64,000 nucleotides of DNA. It comes from Watersipora subatra. Its lineage: Eukaryota; Bryozoa; Gymnolaemata; Cheilostomatida; Watersiporidae. Positions 1 to 9,355 of the stretch are shown in pieces; within the stretch, counting starts at the first letter, position 1, and every line of letters starts with the position of its first letter. A program made the position numbers and the translations under genes. The DNA is taken from assembly GCF_963576615.1 (NCBI RefSeq), contig NC_088711.1:17826182-17890181 (forward strand), read 5' to 3'. The notes under the pieces were generated by a model, which was not told where the DNA came from, ran no database searches, and worked only from the letters and a program-made list of their open reading frames with translations.

Positions 1-140
1 AATGTTATGGGTGGTCTAGCTGATGTTATCTTTATGACTCATCAGTACCGATCAAGCAGCCTAGCTAAGCAATCGTCTTGAATTATCCTTGTCAACATTC
101 ATACAATAAAACCACCTTGAGGAAACTCCACATTATAATA
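1..140. other. Unique left flank
   Basis: No gene or repeat was recognised here. Array-type sequence begins abruptly at about 141, in the middle of a class U spacer, so this is the outer side of the array junction. Confidence 0.6.
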
Positions 141-327
141 GACACGAATCACCAATGAGAGCGTAACGTTTAATAAAAGCATAACGAGTAATCCTGGCAA
201 CATAAGTAAACGAAACGATAGTTTTGGCAGGTCGCATCTACATGAGAATTGTTTTAAGGAACCCAAAAGGATATTTAATATGAAACAATACCATGTTTTA
301 AACCTTGACCCTCACCCAAAATGTAGA

Positions 328-400
328 GGTCGTGTGGTGTAGTGGTTATCACATCTGCTTTACACGCAGAAGGCCATGGGTTCGAAACCCATCATGACCT
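328..400 (+). tRNA. tRNA-Val(UAC)
   Basis: The first gene of the array. Anticodon UAC at 361-363; all stems pair; class P T5 run follows. Confidence 0.9.
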
Positions 401-640
401 AACACTTTTTGGCATAATTAATAACTTTTGTGAATAAGTTATGCCGAGAATGTACCATAAATCTGATCAGAAATCGCAATTTACATGGTGTTCCGTGGAT
501 TAGGAATGGCAAACCGTAAATGAAGAGTGCAAATGTGGTTTGGTGTCTGTGAACTTTTTTGAATTTTTTATAAGTACGATATGTTCACTATTCTTTATAT
601 ACAACGCTTTTTATATAACAATTTAACAATGTGTTGCCGT
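401..640 (+). repeat. Spacer class P (example)
   Basis: Class P follows UAC genes and some AAC genes. It begins with a T5 run and GGCATAATTAATAA, carries GTTCCGTGGATTAGG, and ends with the TATA-like element and TGTTGCCGT just before the next gene. No ORF or second RNA gene was seen in it. Confidence 0.85.
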
Positions 641-713
641 GGTCGTGTGGTGTAGTGGTTATCACATCTGCTTAATACGCAGAAGGTCATGGGTTCGAAA
701 CCCATCATGACCT
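641..713 (+). tRNA. tRNA with Ile anticodon AAU on Val body
   Basis: Anticodon AAU at 674-676: position 36 is U instead of the array's C, turning a Val anticodon into an Ile one. The rest matches neighbouring Val(AAC) genes. Charging is unknown. Confidence 0.8.
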
Positions 714-925
714 AACACTTTTCTTGACGTAACTGATAACTTTTATTAATATAATATGCCGAGAATGTAACATATATCTGAGCAGAAATCGCCTTTATAT
801 GGTTTTTCCCTGAATATAAATGGCAAACCCTAAGTGAGACGTGCAAATGTGGTTTGGTTTCTGTGAACTTTTTTGAAATCTTTATAAGTACGATATGTTC
901 ATTATTCTATATATACAACGCTTTT

Positions 926-932
926 TATATAA
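926..932 (+). promoter_or_regulatory. TATA-like element at -29 (example)
   Basis: TATATAA lies 29 to 23 bases upstream of the gene at 955. The same heptamer, or the variants TTATAAC and TTATAGC, sits at the same distance in nearly every unit. This resembles upstream TATA signals that assist Pol III initiation in some eukaryotes. Its function here is inferred. Confidence 0.5.
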
Positions 933-961
933 CAATTTAACAATGTGTTGCCGTGGTCGTG

Positions 962-972
962 TGGTGTAGTGG
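962..972 (+). promoter_or_regulatory. Pol III A box (example)
   Basis: TGGTGTAGTGG begins at U8 of the gene at 955 and fits the tRNA A-box pattern. Variants elsewhere in the array change U8 to C, G10 to U or U13 to A. Confidence 0.8.
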
Positions 973-1005
973 TTATCACATCTGCTTAACACGCAGAAGG
1001 CCATG

Positions 1006-1016
1006 GGTTCGAAACC
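1006..1016 (+). promoter_or_regulatory. Pol III B box (example)
   Basis: GGTTCGAAACC is a perfect match to the TFIIIC-binding B box, in the T arm of the gene at 955. Copies reading TTCGAAAACC, TTGGAAA, TTTGAAA or TTCAAAA depart from it. Confidence 0.85.
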
Positions 1017-1032
1017 CATCATGACCTAACAC

Positions 1033-1037
1033 TTTTT
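1033..1037 (+). terminator. Pol III T-run terminator (example)
   Basis: Five Ts lie six bases after the 3' end of the gene at 955. Across the array the run is T5 in class P, T4 in classes Q, S and U, and T3 or T6 in class R. T3 runs are expected to terminate poorly. Confidence 0.75.
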
Positions 1038-1267
1038 GGCATAATTAATAACTTTTGTTAATATGTTATGCCGAGAATGTACCATATATCTGATAAGAAA
1101 TCGCAATTTACATGGTGTTCCGTGGATTAGGAATGGCAAACCGTAAATGAAGAGTGCAAATGTGGTTTGGTGTCTGTGAACTTTTTTGAATTTTTTAGAA
1201 GTACGATATGTTCACTATTCTTTATATACAACGCTTTTTATATAACAATTTAACAATGTGTTGCCGT

Positions 1268-1340
1268 GGTCGTGTGGTGTAGTGGTTATCACATCTGCTT
1301 AATACGCAGAAGGCCATGGGTTCGAAACCCATCATGACCT
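1268..1340 (+). tRNA. tRNA with Ile anticodon AAU on Val body
   Basis: Second AAU copy; anticodon at 1301-1303. Two units downstream of the first, so the change spread with a duplication. Class Q spacer follows. Confidence 0.8.
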
Positions 1341-1576
1341 AACACTTTTCTTGACATAACTGATAACTTTTGTTAAAATTGTATGCTGAGAATGTATCAT
1401 AAATAATAAGAAATTGCCTTTATATGGTTTTCCGCTGAATAGAAATGGCAAACCCTAAATGAGAAGTGCAAATGTGGTTTGGTGTCTGTGAACTTTTTTG
1501 AATTTTTTATAAGTACGATATGTTCACTATTCTTTATATACGACGCTTTTTCTATAACAATTTAACGTGTTGCCAT

Positions 1577-1649
1577 GGTCGTGTGGTGTAGTGGTTATCA
1601 CATCTGCTTAACACGCAGAAGGCCATGGGTTCGAAACCCATCATGACCT
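1577..1649 (+). tRNA. tRNA-Val(AAC)
   Basis: Anticodon at 1610-1612. Intact stems. Its spacer starts as class Q and changes to class R, leading to the relic. Confidence 0.9.
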
Positions 1650-1890
1650 AACACTTTTCTTGACATAACTGATAACTTTTATTAATATAATATGCCGAGA
1701 ATGTAACATATATCTGATCAGAAATCGCAAATTACATGGTTTTCCGCTGAATAGAAATGGCAAACCCTAAGTGAGAAGTGCAAATGTGGTTTGGTTTCTG
1801 TGAACTTTTTTGAATTCTTTATAAGTATGATATGTTCACTCATCTCGATATACAACGCTTTTTTATAACAATTTAACAATGTGTTGGTGT

Positions 1891-1962
1891 GGATGTGTGG
1901 TGTGTTGGTTACTACATCTGTTAACATCTAAAAGGCCAAGGGCTCGAATCCTATCACGACTT
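1891..1962 (+). pseudogene. Decayed tRNA-Val relic (type example)
   Basis: This 72-nt locus starts GGATGTG and ends CACGACTT. The acceptor stem mispairs at 1-72 and 3-70, one base is lost in the anticodon arm, and the 3' half of that stem no longer pairs. The T loop reads CTCGAAT. A T4 run follows, then class S. Very similar copies close almost every higher-order unit. Confidence 0.8.
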
Positions 1963-2205
1963 TTATTTTAAACCGGAAAAACCAGATGCTGGGATAAAAT
2001 GTGTAACAATTGGTTCATTGAATCTGGTGATGGAGAATACTTGCATCTTGTTTTCGATTTCAGAAATGAGGTATCATGACGGTAGACAGGGGAACTCGAG
2101 GGTCAACATTTATCATTTTAAATACGTCGCTCAGCCAATAATAATTAATTACAGCGGATGTCCAGTACCAGATTTCACCAATGCTTTTGCATGGTCGACT
2201 AGGGT

Positions 2206-2278
2206 GGTCATGTGGTGTAGTGGTTATCACATCTGCTTCACACGCAGAAGGTCGTGGGTTCGATACCCATCATGACCT
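2206..2278 (+). tRNA. tRNA-Val(CAC)
   Basis: Anticodon at 2239-2241. The acceptor stem GGTCATG/CATGACC is fully Watson-Crick. Behind class S leader; class U T4 run follows. Confidence 0.9.
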
Positions 2279-2508
2279 CACTTTTGATGCGAAATCCTAA
2301 CATCACGCTGAGCAAATGTTTGACACGAATCACCAATGAGAGCGTAACGTTTAATAAAAGCATAACGAGTAATCCTGGCAACATAAGTAAACGAAAAGAT
2401 AGTTTTGGCAGGTCGCATCTACATGACAATTGTTTTAAAAAACCCAAACGGACATTTAATAAGAAACAATACCAAGTTTGAAAACATGAACCTTACCCAA
2501 AATGTAGA

Positions 2509-2581
2509 GGTCGTGTGGTGTAGTGGTTATCACATCTGCTTTACACGCAGAAGGCCATGGGTTCGAAACCCATCATGACCT
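2509..2581 (+). tRNA. tRNA-Val(UAC)
   Basis: Anticodon at 2542-2544. All stems pair. Class P spacer follows but is cut short by the chimera at 2715. Confidence 0.9.
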
Positions 2582-2714
2582 AACACTTTTTGGCATAACT
2601 AATAACTTTTGTTAATATGTTATGCCGAGAATGTACCATATATCTGATCAGACATCGCAATTTACATGGTGTTCCGTGGATTAGGAATGGCAAACCGTAA
2701 ATGAAGAGTGCAAA

Positions 2715-2787
2715 TGTGGTTTGGTGTAGTGGTTATCACATCTGCTTCACACGCAGAAGGTCATGGGTTCGATACCCATCATGACCT
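2715..2787 (+). pseudogene. Chimeric tRNA-Val(CAC), acceptor stem lost
   Basis: The 3' part from the A box on is a CAC gene with anticodon at 2748-2750, but its 5' end is class P spacer. The join lies at TGGTGT (about 2722-2727), present in both parents. The first seven bases no longer pair with CATGACC, so a mature tRNA is unlikely. Confidence 0.8.
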
Positions 2788-3017
2788 CACTTTTGATGCG
2801 AAATCCCAACATCACGCCGAGCAAATGTTTGACACGAATCACCAATGAGAGCGTAACGTTTAATAAAAGCATAACGAGTAATCCTGGCAACATAAGTAAA
2901 CGAAACGATAGTTTTGGCAGGTCGCATCTACATGAGAATTGTTTTAGGAAACCCAAAAGGACATTTAATATGAAACAATACCATGTTTTAAACCTTGACC
3001 CTCACCCAAAATGTAGA

Positions 3018-3090
3018 GGTCGTGTGGTGTAGTGGTTATCACATCTGCTTTACACGCAGAAGGCCATGGGTTCGAAACCCATCATGACCT
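3018..3090 (+). tRNA. tRNA-Val(UAC)
   Basis: Anticodon at 3051-3053; consensus; class P. Confidence 0.9.
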
Positions 3091-3330
3091 AACACTTTTT
3101 GGCATAATTAATAACTTTTGTGAATAAGTTATGCCGAGAATGTACCATATATTTGATCAGAAATCGCAATTTACATGGTTTTCCGTGGATTAGGAATGGC
3201 AAACCATAAATGAAGAGTGCAAATGTGGTTTGGTGTCTGTGAACTTTTTTGAATTTTTTATAAGTACGATATGTTCACTATTCTTTATATACAACGCTTT
3301 TTATATAACAATTTAACAATGTGTTGCCGT

Positions 3331-3403
3331 GGTCGTGTGGTGTAGTGGTTATCACATCTGCTTAACACGCAGAAGGCCATGGGTTCGAAACCCATCATGA
3401 CCT
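3331..3403 (+). tRNA. tRNA-Val(AAC)
   Basis: Anticodon at 3364-3366; consensus; class Q. Confidence 0.92.
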
Positions 3404-3641
3404 AACACTTTTCTTGACATAACTGATATCTTTTGTTAAAATTGTATGCTGAGAATGTATCATAAATAATAAGAAATTGCCTTTATATGGTTTTCCGCTG
3501 AATAGAAATGGCAAACCCTAAATGAGAAGTGCAAATGTGGTTTGGTGTCTGTGAACGTTTTTAAAATCTTTATAAGTACGATATGTTCATTCATCTTGAT
3601 ATACAACGCTTTTTTATAGCAACTTAACAATATGTTGGTGT
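3404..3641 (+). repeat. Spacer class Q (example)
   Basis: Class Q follows AAC genes. It begins AACACTTTTCTTGACATAAC and carries CATAAATAATAAGAAATTGCC. It leads to either another AAC gene behind TGTTGCCGT or one behind TGTTGGTGT. Both copies of the 1.5-kb transposon interrupt a class Q spacer at its TA dinucleotide. Confidence 0.85.
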
Positions 3642-3714
3642 GGTCGTGTGGTGTAGTGGTTATCACATCTGTTTAACACGCAGAAGGGCATGGGTTCGAA
3701 AACCATCATGACCT
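3642..3714 (+). tRNA. tRNA-Val(AAC), weak T stem
   Basis: Anticodon at 3675-3677. U31-G39 wobble, and A61 facing G53 closes the T loop badly. Class R with only a T3 run. Confidence 0.75.
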
Positions 3715-3954
3715 AACACTTTCTTGGCATGCCTAATAACTTTTATTAATATAATATGCCGAGAATGTAACATATATCTGATCAGAAATCGCAAATTACA
3801 TGGTTTTCCGCTGAATAAAAATGGCAAACCCTAAGTGAGAAGTGCAAATGTGGTTTGGTTTCTGTGAACTTTTTTGAATTCTTTATAAGTATGATATGTT
3901 CACTCATCTCGATATACAACGCTTTTTTATAACAATTTAACAATGTGTTGGTGT
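3715..3954 (+). repeat. Spacer class R (example)
   Basis: Class R follows genes whose T stem reads ACCAT. It starts with a T3 or T6 run and GGCATGCCTAATAAC, has ATTAATATAATATGCCGAG, and usually leads into the decayed relic behind TGTTGGTGT. Confidence 0.85.
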
Positions 3955-4026
3955 GGATGTGTGGTGTGTTGGTTACTACATCTGTTAATGTCTAACAGGC
4001 CAAGGGCTCGAATCCTATCACGACTT
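3955..4026 (+). pseudogene. Decayed tRNA-Val relic
   Basis: Relic variant with AATGTCTAAC in the anticodon arm; ends a five-gene unit. Confidence 0.8.
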
Positions 4027-4270
4027 TTATTTTAAACCGGAAAAACCAGATACTGGGATAAAAATGTGTAACAAATGGTTCATTGAATCTGGTGATGGAG
4101 AATACTTGCATCTTGTTTTTGATTTCAGAAATGAGGTATCATGACGGTAGACAGGGAAACTCGAGGGTCAACATTTATCATTTTTAATACGTCGCTCAGC
4201 CAATAATAATTAATTACAGCGGATGTCCAGTACCAGATTTCACCAATGCTTTCGCATGGTCGACTAGGGT
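4027..4270 (+). repeat. Spacer class S (example)
   Basis: Class S lies only between the decayed relic and the next gene, nearly always a CAC gene. It is unlike the other spacers: it carries ACCGGAAAAACCAGATACTG, GGTATCATGACGGTAGACAG and CAATAATAATTAATTACAGC, and ends GGTCGACTAGGGT with no TATA heptamer at -29. The following genes therefore sit behind different upstream DNA. Confidence 0.85.
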
Positions 4271-4343
4271 GGTCATGTGGTGTAGTGGTTATCACATCTG
4301 CTTCACACGCAGAAGGTCATGGGTTCGATACCCATCATGACCT
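4271..4343 (+). tRNA. tRNA-Val(CAC)
   Basis: Anticodon at 4304-4306; GGTCATG acceptor; class S leader, class U follows. Confidence 0.9.
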
Positions 4344-4573
4344 CACTTTTGATGCGAAATCCCAACATCACGCCGAGCAAATGTTTGACACGAATCACCA
4401 ATGAGAGCGTAACGTTTAATAAAAGCATAACGAGTAATCCTGGCAACATAAGTAAACGAAACGATAGTTTTGGCAGGTCGCATCTACATGAGAATTGTTT
4501 TAAGAAACCCAAAAGGACATTTAATATGAAACAATACCATGTTTTAAACCTTGACCCTCACCCAAAATGTAGA
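4344..4573 (+). repeat. Spacer class U (example)
   Basis: Class U follows CAC genes and leads to a UAC gene through CACCCAAAATGTAGA. It begins CACTTTTGATGCGAAATCCC, a T4 run. The left end of the array lies inside one of these. The antisense and sense ORFs of about 69-89 codons here are by-products. Confidence 0.85.
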
Positions 4574-4646
4574 GGTCGTGTGGTGTAGTGGTTATCACAT
4601 CTGCTTTACACGCAGAAGGCCATGGGTTCGAAACCCATCATGACCT
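4574..4646 (+). tRNA. tRNA-Val(UAC)
   Basis: Anticodon at 4607-4609; consensus; class P. Confidence 0.9.
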
Positions 4647-4886
4647 AACACTTTTTGGCATAATTAATAACTTTTGTGAATAAGTTATGCCGAGAATGTA
4701 CCATAAATCTGATCAGAAATCGCAATTTACATGGTGTTCCGTGGATTAGGAATGGCAAACCGTAAATGAAGAGTGCAAATGTGGTTTGGTGTCTGTGAAC
4801 TTTTTTGAATTTTTTATAAGTACGATATGTTCACTATTCTTTATATACAACGCTTTTTATATAACAATGTAACAATGTGTTGCCGT

Positions 4887-4959
4887 GGTCGTGTGGTGTA
4901 GTGGTTATCACATCTGCTTAACACGCAGAAGGCCATGGGTTCGAAACCCATCATGACCT
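4887..4959 (+). tRNA. tRNA-Val(AAC)
   Basis: Anticodon at 4920-4922. Its class Q spacer is fused near 5131 to the tail of a class U spacer, giving a 412-bp unit. Confidence 0.9.
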
Positions 4960-5298
4960 AACACTTTTCTTGACATAACTGATAACTTTTGTTAAAATTG
5001 TATGCTGAGAATGTATCATAAATAATAAGAAATTGCCTTTATATGGTTTTCCGCTGAATAGAAATGGCAAACCCTAAATGAGAAGTGCAAATGTGGTTTG
5101 GTGTCTGTGAACTCTTGTGAATTTTTTATAAGCGTAACGTTTAATAAAAGCATAACGAGTAATCCTGGCAACATAAGTAAACGAAACGATAGTTTTGGCA
5201 GGTCGCATCTACATGAGAATTGTTTTAGGAAACCCAAAAGGACATTTAATATGAAACAATACCATGTTTTAAACCTTGACCCTCACCCAAAATGTAGA
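4960..5298 (+). repeat. Hybrid Q/U spacer
   Basis: A 339-bp interval with no gene. Class Q sequence runs to about 5133 (TTTTTTATAAG), then jumps into class U at CGTAACGTTTAATAAAAGC. This is an illegitimate join between two spacer classes with almost no shared sequence. Confidence 0.8.
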
Positions 5299-5371
5299 GG
5301 TCGTGTGGTGTAGTGGTTATCCCATCTGCTTTACACGCAGAAGGCCATGGGTTCGAAACCCATCATGACCT
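5299..5371 (+). tRNA. tRNA-Val(UAC)
   Basis: Anticodon at 5332-5334. A24 is C, breaking a D-stem pair with U11. Class P. Confidence 0.8.
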
Positions 5372-5611
5372 AACACTTTTTGGCATAATTAATAACTTTT
5401 GTGAATAAGTTATGCCGAGAATGTACCATATATTTGATCAGAAATCGCAATTTACATGGTTTTCCGTGGATTAGGAATGGCAAACCATAAATGAAGAGTG
5501 CAAATGTGGTTTGGTGTCTGTGAACTTTTTTGAATTTTTTATAAGTACGATATGTTCACTATTCTTTATATACAACGCTTTTTATATAACAATTTAACAA
5601 TGTGTTGCCGT

Positions 5612-5684
5612 GGTCGTGTGGTGTAGTGGTTATCACATCTGCTTAACACGCAGAAGGCCATGGGTTCGAAACCCATCATGACCT
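5612..5684 (+). tRNA. tRNA-Val(AAC)
   Basis: Anticodon at 5645-5647; consensus; class Q. Confidence 0.92.
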
Positions 5685-5922
5685 AACACTTTTCTTGACA
5701 TAACTGATATCTTTTGTTAAAATTGTATGCTGAGAATGTATCATAAATAATAAGAAATTGCCTTTATATGGTTTTCCGCTGAATAGAAATGGCAAACCCT
5801 AAATGAGAAGTGCAAATGTGGTTTGGTGTCTGTGAACGTTTTTAAAATCTTTATAAGTACGATATGTTCATTCATCTTGATATACAACGCTTTTTTATAG
5901 CAACTTAACAATATGTTGGTGT

Positions 5923-5995
5923 GGTCGTGTGGTGTAGTGGTTATCACATCTGTTTAACACGCAGAAGGCCATGGGTTCGAAAACCATCATGACCT
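5923..5995 (+). tRNA. tRNA-Val(AAC), weak T stem
   Basis: Anticodon at 5956-5958; U31-G39 wobble and G53/A61 mismatch; T3 run. Copy of the gene at 3642. Confidence 0.75.
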
Positions 5996-6235
5996 AACAC
6001 TTTCTTGGCATGCCTAATAACTTTTATTAATATAATATGCCGAGAATGTAACATATATCTGATCAGAAATCGCAAATTACATGGTTTTCCGCTGAATAAA
6101 AATGGCAAACCCTAAGTGAGAAGTGCAAATGTGGTTTGGTTTCTGTGAACTTTTTTGAATTCTTTATAAGTATGATATGTTCACTCATCTCGATATACAA
6201 CGCTTTTTTATAACAATTTAACAATGTGTTGGTGT

Positions 6236-6307
6236 GGATGTGTGGTGTGTTGGTTACTACATCTGTTAATGTCTAACAGGCCAAGGGCTCGAATCCTATC
6301 ACGACTT
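6236..6307 (+). pseudogene. Decayed tRNA-Val relic
   Basis: Same variant as the relic at 3955 (offset 2,281 bp). Confidence 0.8.
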
Positions 6308-6551
6308 TTATTTTAAACCGGAAAAACCAGATACTGGGATAAAAATGTGTAACAAATGGTTCATTGAATCTGGTGATGGAGAATACTTGCATCTTGTTTT
6401 TGATTTCAGAAATGAGGTATCATGACGGTAGACAGGGGAACTCGAGGGTCAACATTTATCATTTTTAATACGTCGCTCAGCCAATAATAATTAATTACAG
6501 CGGATGTCCAGTACCAGATTTCACCAATGCTTTCGCATGGTCGACTAGGGT

Positions 6552-6624
6552 GGTCATGTGGTGTAGTGGTTATCACATCTGCTTCACACGCAGAAGGTCA
6601 TGGGTTCGATACCCACCATGACCT
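6552..6624 (+). tRNA. tRNA-Val(CAC)
   Basis: Anticodon at 6585-6587. C65 faces A49 at the base of the T stem. Class S leader, class U follows. Confidence 0.85.
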
Positions 6625-6854
6625 CACTTTTGATGCGAAATCCCAACATCACGCCGAGCAAATGTTTGACACGAATCACCAATGAGAGCGTAACGTTTAA
6701 TAAAAGCATAACGAGTAATCCTGGCAACATAAGTAAACGAAACGATAGTTTTGGCAGGTCGCATCTACATGAGAATTGTTTTAAGAAACCCAAAAGGACA
6801 TTTAATATGAAACAATACCATGTTTTAAACCTTGACCCTCACCCAAAATGTAGA

Positions 6855-6927
6855 GGTCGTGTGGTGTAGTGGTTATCACATCTGCTTTACACGCAGAAGG
6901 CCATGGGTTCGAAACCCATCATGACCT
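6855..6927 (+). tRNA. tRNA-Val(UAC)
   Basis: Anticodon at 6888-6890; consensus; class P. Confidence 0.9.
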
Positions 6928-7167
6928 AACACTTTTTGGCATAATTAATAACTTTTGTGAATAAGTTATGCCGAGAATGTACCATAAATCTGATCAGAAA
7001 TCGCAATTTACATGGTGTTCCGTGGATTAGGAATGGCAAACCGTAAATGAAGAGTGCAAATGTGGTTTGGTGTCTGTGAACTTTTTTGAATTTTTTATAA
7101 GTACGATATGTTCACTATTCTTTATATACAACGCTTTTTATATAACAATGTAACAATGTGTTGCCGT

Positions 7168-7240
7168 GGTCGTGTGGTGTAGTGGTTATCACATCTGCTT
7201 AACACGCAGAAGGCCATGGGTTCGAAACCCATCATGACCT
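7168..7240 (+). tRNA. tRNA-Val(AAC)
   Basis: Anticodon at 7201-7203; consensus. The class Q spacer carries GAACTCTTGTG, as in the hybrid spacer at 4960. Confidence 0.92.
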
Positions 7241-7479
7241 AACACTTTTCTTGACATAACTGATAACTTTTGTTAAAATTGTATGCTGAGAATGTATCAT
7301 AAATAATAAGAAATTGCCTTTATATGGTTTTCCGCTGAATAGAAATGGCAAACCCTAAATGAGAAGTGCAAATGTGGTTTGGTGTCTGTGAACTCTTGTG
7401 AATTTTTTATAAGTACGATATGTTCACTATTCTTTATATACGACGCTTTTTATATAACAATTTCACAATGTGTTGCCGT

Positions 7480-7552
7480 GGTCGTGTGGTGTAGTGGTTA
7501 TCACATCTGCTTAACACGCAGAAGGCCATGGGTTCGAAAACCATCATGACCT
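7480..7552 (+). tRNA. tRNA-Val(AAC), weak T stem
   Basis: Anticodon at 7513-7515; G53/A61 mismatch; class R with T6 run. Confidence 0.8.
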
Positions 7553-7793
7553 AAAACTTTTTTGGCATGCCTAATAACTTTTATTAATATAGTATGCCGA
7601 GAATGTAACATATATCTGATCGAAAATCGCAAATTACATGGTTTTTTTGCTGAATAGAAATGGCAAACCCTAAGTGAGAAGTGAAAATGTGGTTTGGTTT
7701 CTGTGAACTTTTTTGAATTCTTTATAAGTACGATATGTTCACTCATCTTGATATACAACGCTTTTTTATAGCAATTTAACAATGTGTTGGTGT

Positions 7794-7866
7794 GGTCGTG
7801 TGGTGTAGTGGTTATCACATCTGCTTAACACGCAGAAGGCCATGGGTTCGAAACCCATCATGACCT
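7794..7866 (+). tRNA. tRNA-Val(AAC)
   Basis: Anticodon at 7827-7829. Leader TGTTGGTGT but an intact T stem; class Q follows. Confidence 0.9.
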
Positions 7867-8104
7867 AACACTTTTCTTGACATAACTGATAACTTTTGTT
7901 AAAATTGTATGCTGAGAATGTATCATAAATAATAAGAAATTGCCTTTATATGGTTTTCCGCTGAATAGAAATGGCAAACCCTAAATGAGAAGTGCAAATG
8001 TGGTTTGGTGTCTGTGAACGTTTTTAAAATCTTTATAAGTACGATATGTTCATTCATCTTGATATACAACGCTTTTTTATAGCAATTTAACAATGTGTTG
8101 GTGT

Positions 8105-8177
8105 GGTCGTGTGGTGTAGTGGTTATCACATCTGTTTAACATGCAGAAGGCCATGGGTTCGAAAACCATCATGACCT
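8105..8177 (+). tRNA. tRNA-Val(AAC), weak T stem
   Basis: Anticodon at 8138-8140; U31-G39 wobble, C38 to U in the loop, G53/A61 mismatch; class R, T3. Confidence 0.7.
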
Positions 8178-8418
8178 AACACTTTCTTGGCATGCCTAAT
8201 AACTTTTATTAATATAATATGCCGAGAATGTAACATATATCTGATCAGAAATCGCAAATTACATGGTGTTCCGTGGATTAGGAATGGCAAACCGTAAATG
8301 AGAAGTGCAAATGTGGTTTGGTGTCTGTGAACTTTTTTGAATTTTTTATAAGTACAATATGTTCACTATTCTTTATATGCAAAGCTTTTTATATAACAAT
8401 TTAACAATGTGTTGCCGT

Positions 8419-8491
8419 GGTCGTGTGGTGTAGTGGTTATCACATCTGCTTTACACGCAGAAGGCCGTGGGTTCGAAACCCATCATGATCT
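8419..8491 (+). tRNA. tRNA-Val(UAC)
   Basis: Anticodon at 8452-8454. Acceptor 3' strand CATGATC gives a G2-U71 wobble. T6 run. Confidence 0.82.
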
Positions 8492-8731
8492 AATATTTTT
8501 TGGCATAATTAATAACTTTTGTGAATAAGTTATGCCGAGAATGCACCATATATCTGATCAGAAATCGCAATTTACATGGTGTTCCGTGGATTAGGAATGG
8601 CAAACCGTAAATGAAGAGTGCAAATGTGGTTTGGTGTCTGTGAACTTTTTTGAATTTTTTATAAGTACGATATGTTCACTATTCTTTATATACAACGCTT
8701 TTTATATAACAATTTAACAATGTGTTGCCGT

Positions 8732-8804
8732 GGTCGTGTGGTGTAGTGGTTATCACATCTGCTTAACACGCAGCAGGCCATGGGTTCGAAACCCATCATG
8801 AGCT
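8732..8804 (+). tRNA. tRNA-Val(AAC), two stem mismatches
   Basis: Anticodon at 8765-8767. C43 mispairs with U27, and CATGAGC puts G71 opposite G2. Class Q. Confidence 0.7.
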
Positions 8805-9042
8805 AACACTTTTCTTGACATAACTGATAACTTTTGTTAAAATTGTATGCTGAGAATGTATCATAAATAATAAGAAATTGCCTTTATATGGTTTTCCGCT
8901 GAATAGAAATGGCAAACCCTAAATGAGAAGTGCAAATGTGGTTTGGTGTCTGTGAACGTTTTTAAAATCTTTATAAGTACGATATGTTCATTCATCATGA
9001 TATACAACGCTTTTTTATAGCAATTTAACAATGTGTTGGTGT

Positions 9043-9115
9043 GGTCGTGTGGTGTAGTGGTTATCACATCTGCTTAACACGCAGAAGGCCATGGGTTCGA
9101 AAACCATCATGACCT
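9043..9115 (+). tRNA. tRNA-Val(AAC), weak T stem
   Basis: Anticodon at 9076-9078; G53/A61 mismatch; class R, T6. Confidence 0.8.
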
Positions 9116-9355
9116 AACACTTTTTTGGCATGCCTAATAACTTTTATTAATATAATATGCCGAGAATGTAACATATATCTGATCAGAAATCGCAAATTAC
9201 ATGGTTTTCCGCTGAATAGAAATGGCAAACCCTAAGTGAGAAGTGCAAATGTGGTTTGGTTTCTGTGAACTTTTTTGAATTTTTTATAAGTATGATATGT
9301 TCACTCATCTCGATATACAACGCTTTTTTATAACAATTTAACAATGTGTTGGTGT

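Larger units (their letters stand above)
955..1027 (+). tRNA. tRNA-Val(AAC)
   Basis: Consensus copy used as the example for promoter elements. Anticodon AAC at 988-990; T5 terminator. Confidence 0.92.
2715..4270 (+). repeat. Five-gene higher-order unit, 1,556 bp
   Basis: This is the simplest complete higher-order unit: CAC (here chimeric), UAC, AAC, AAC, relic, at 303, 313, 311, 313 and 316 bp spacing. The next CAC gene is at 4271. Longer units elsewhere keep the CAC-first and relic-last order but contain extra internal genes: about 2.18, 2.28, 2.49, 2.80, 3.12, 3.74 and 4.37 kb between successive S-spacer genes. Confidence 0.8.

Noticed and set aside
2018-2275. 85-codon plus-strand ORF in class S
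   Set aside because: It occurs in only one of many class S copies because of small indels, and it ends inside a tRNA gene.
2763-3032. Plus-strand ORF of about 89 codons (MGSIPIMTSLLMRN) and the minus-strand MGFLKQ ORF over class U
   Set aside because: Both overlap each other and the tRNA 3' half, and they change with spacer indels. The open frames follow from low stop density in one spacer class.
3460-3666. Minus-strand ORF of about 68 codons starting MITTTPHDH, recurring dozens of times
   Set aside because: It starts in the antisense of the tRNA and runs through spacer Q or R. It recurs only because the unit recurs, and it has no recognisable domain.
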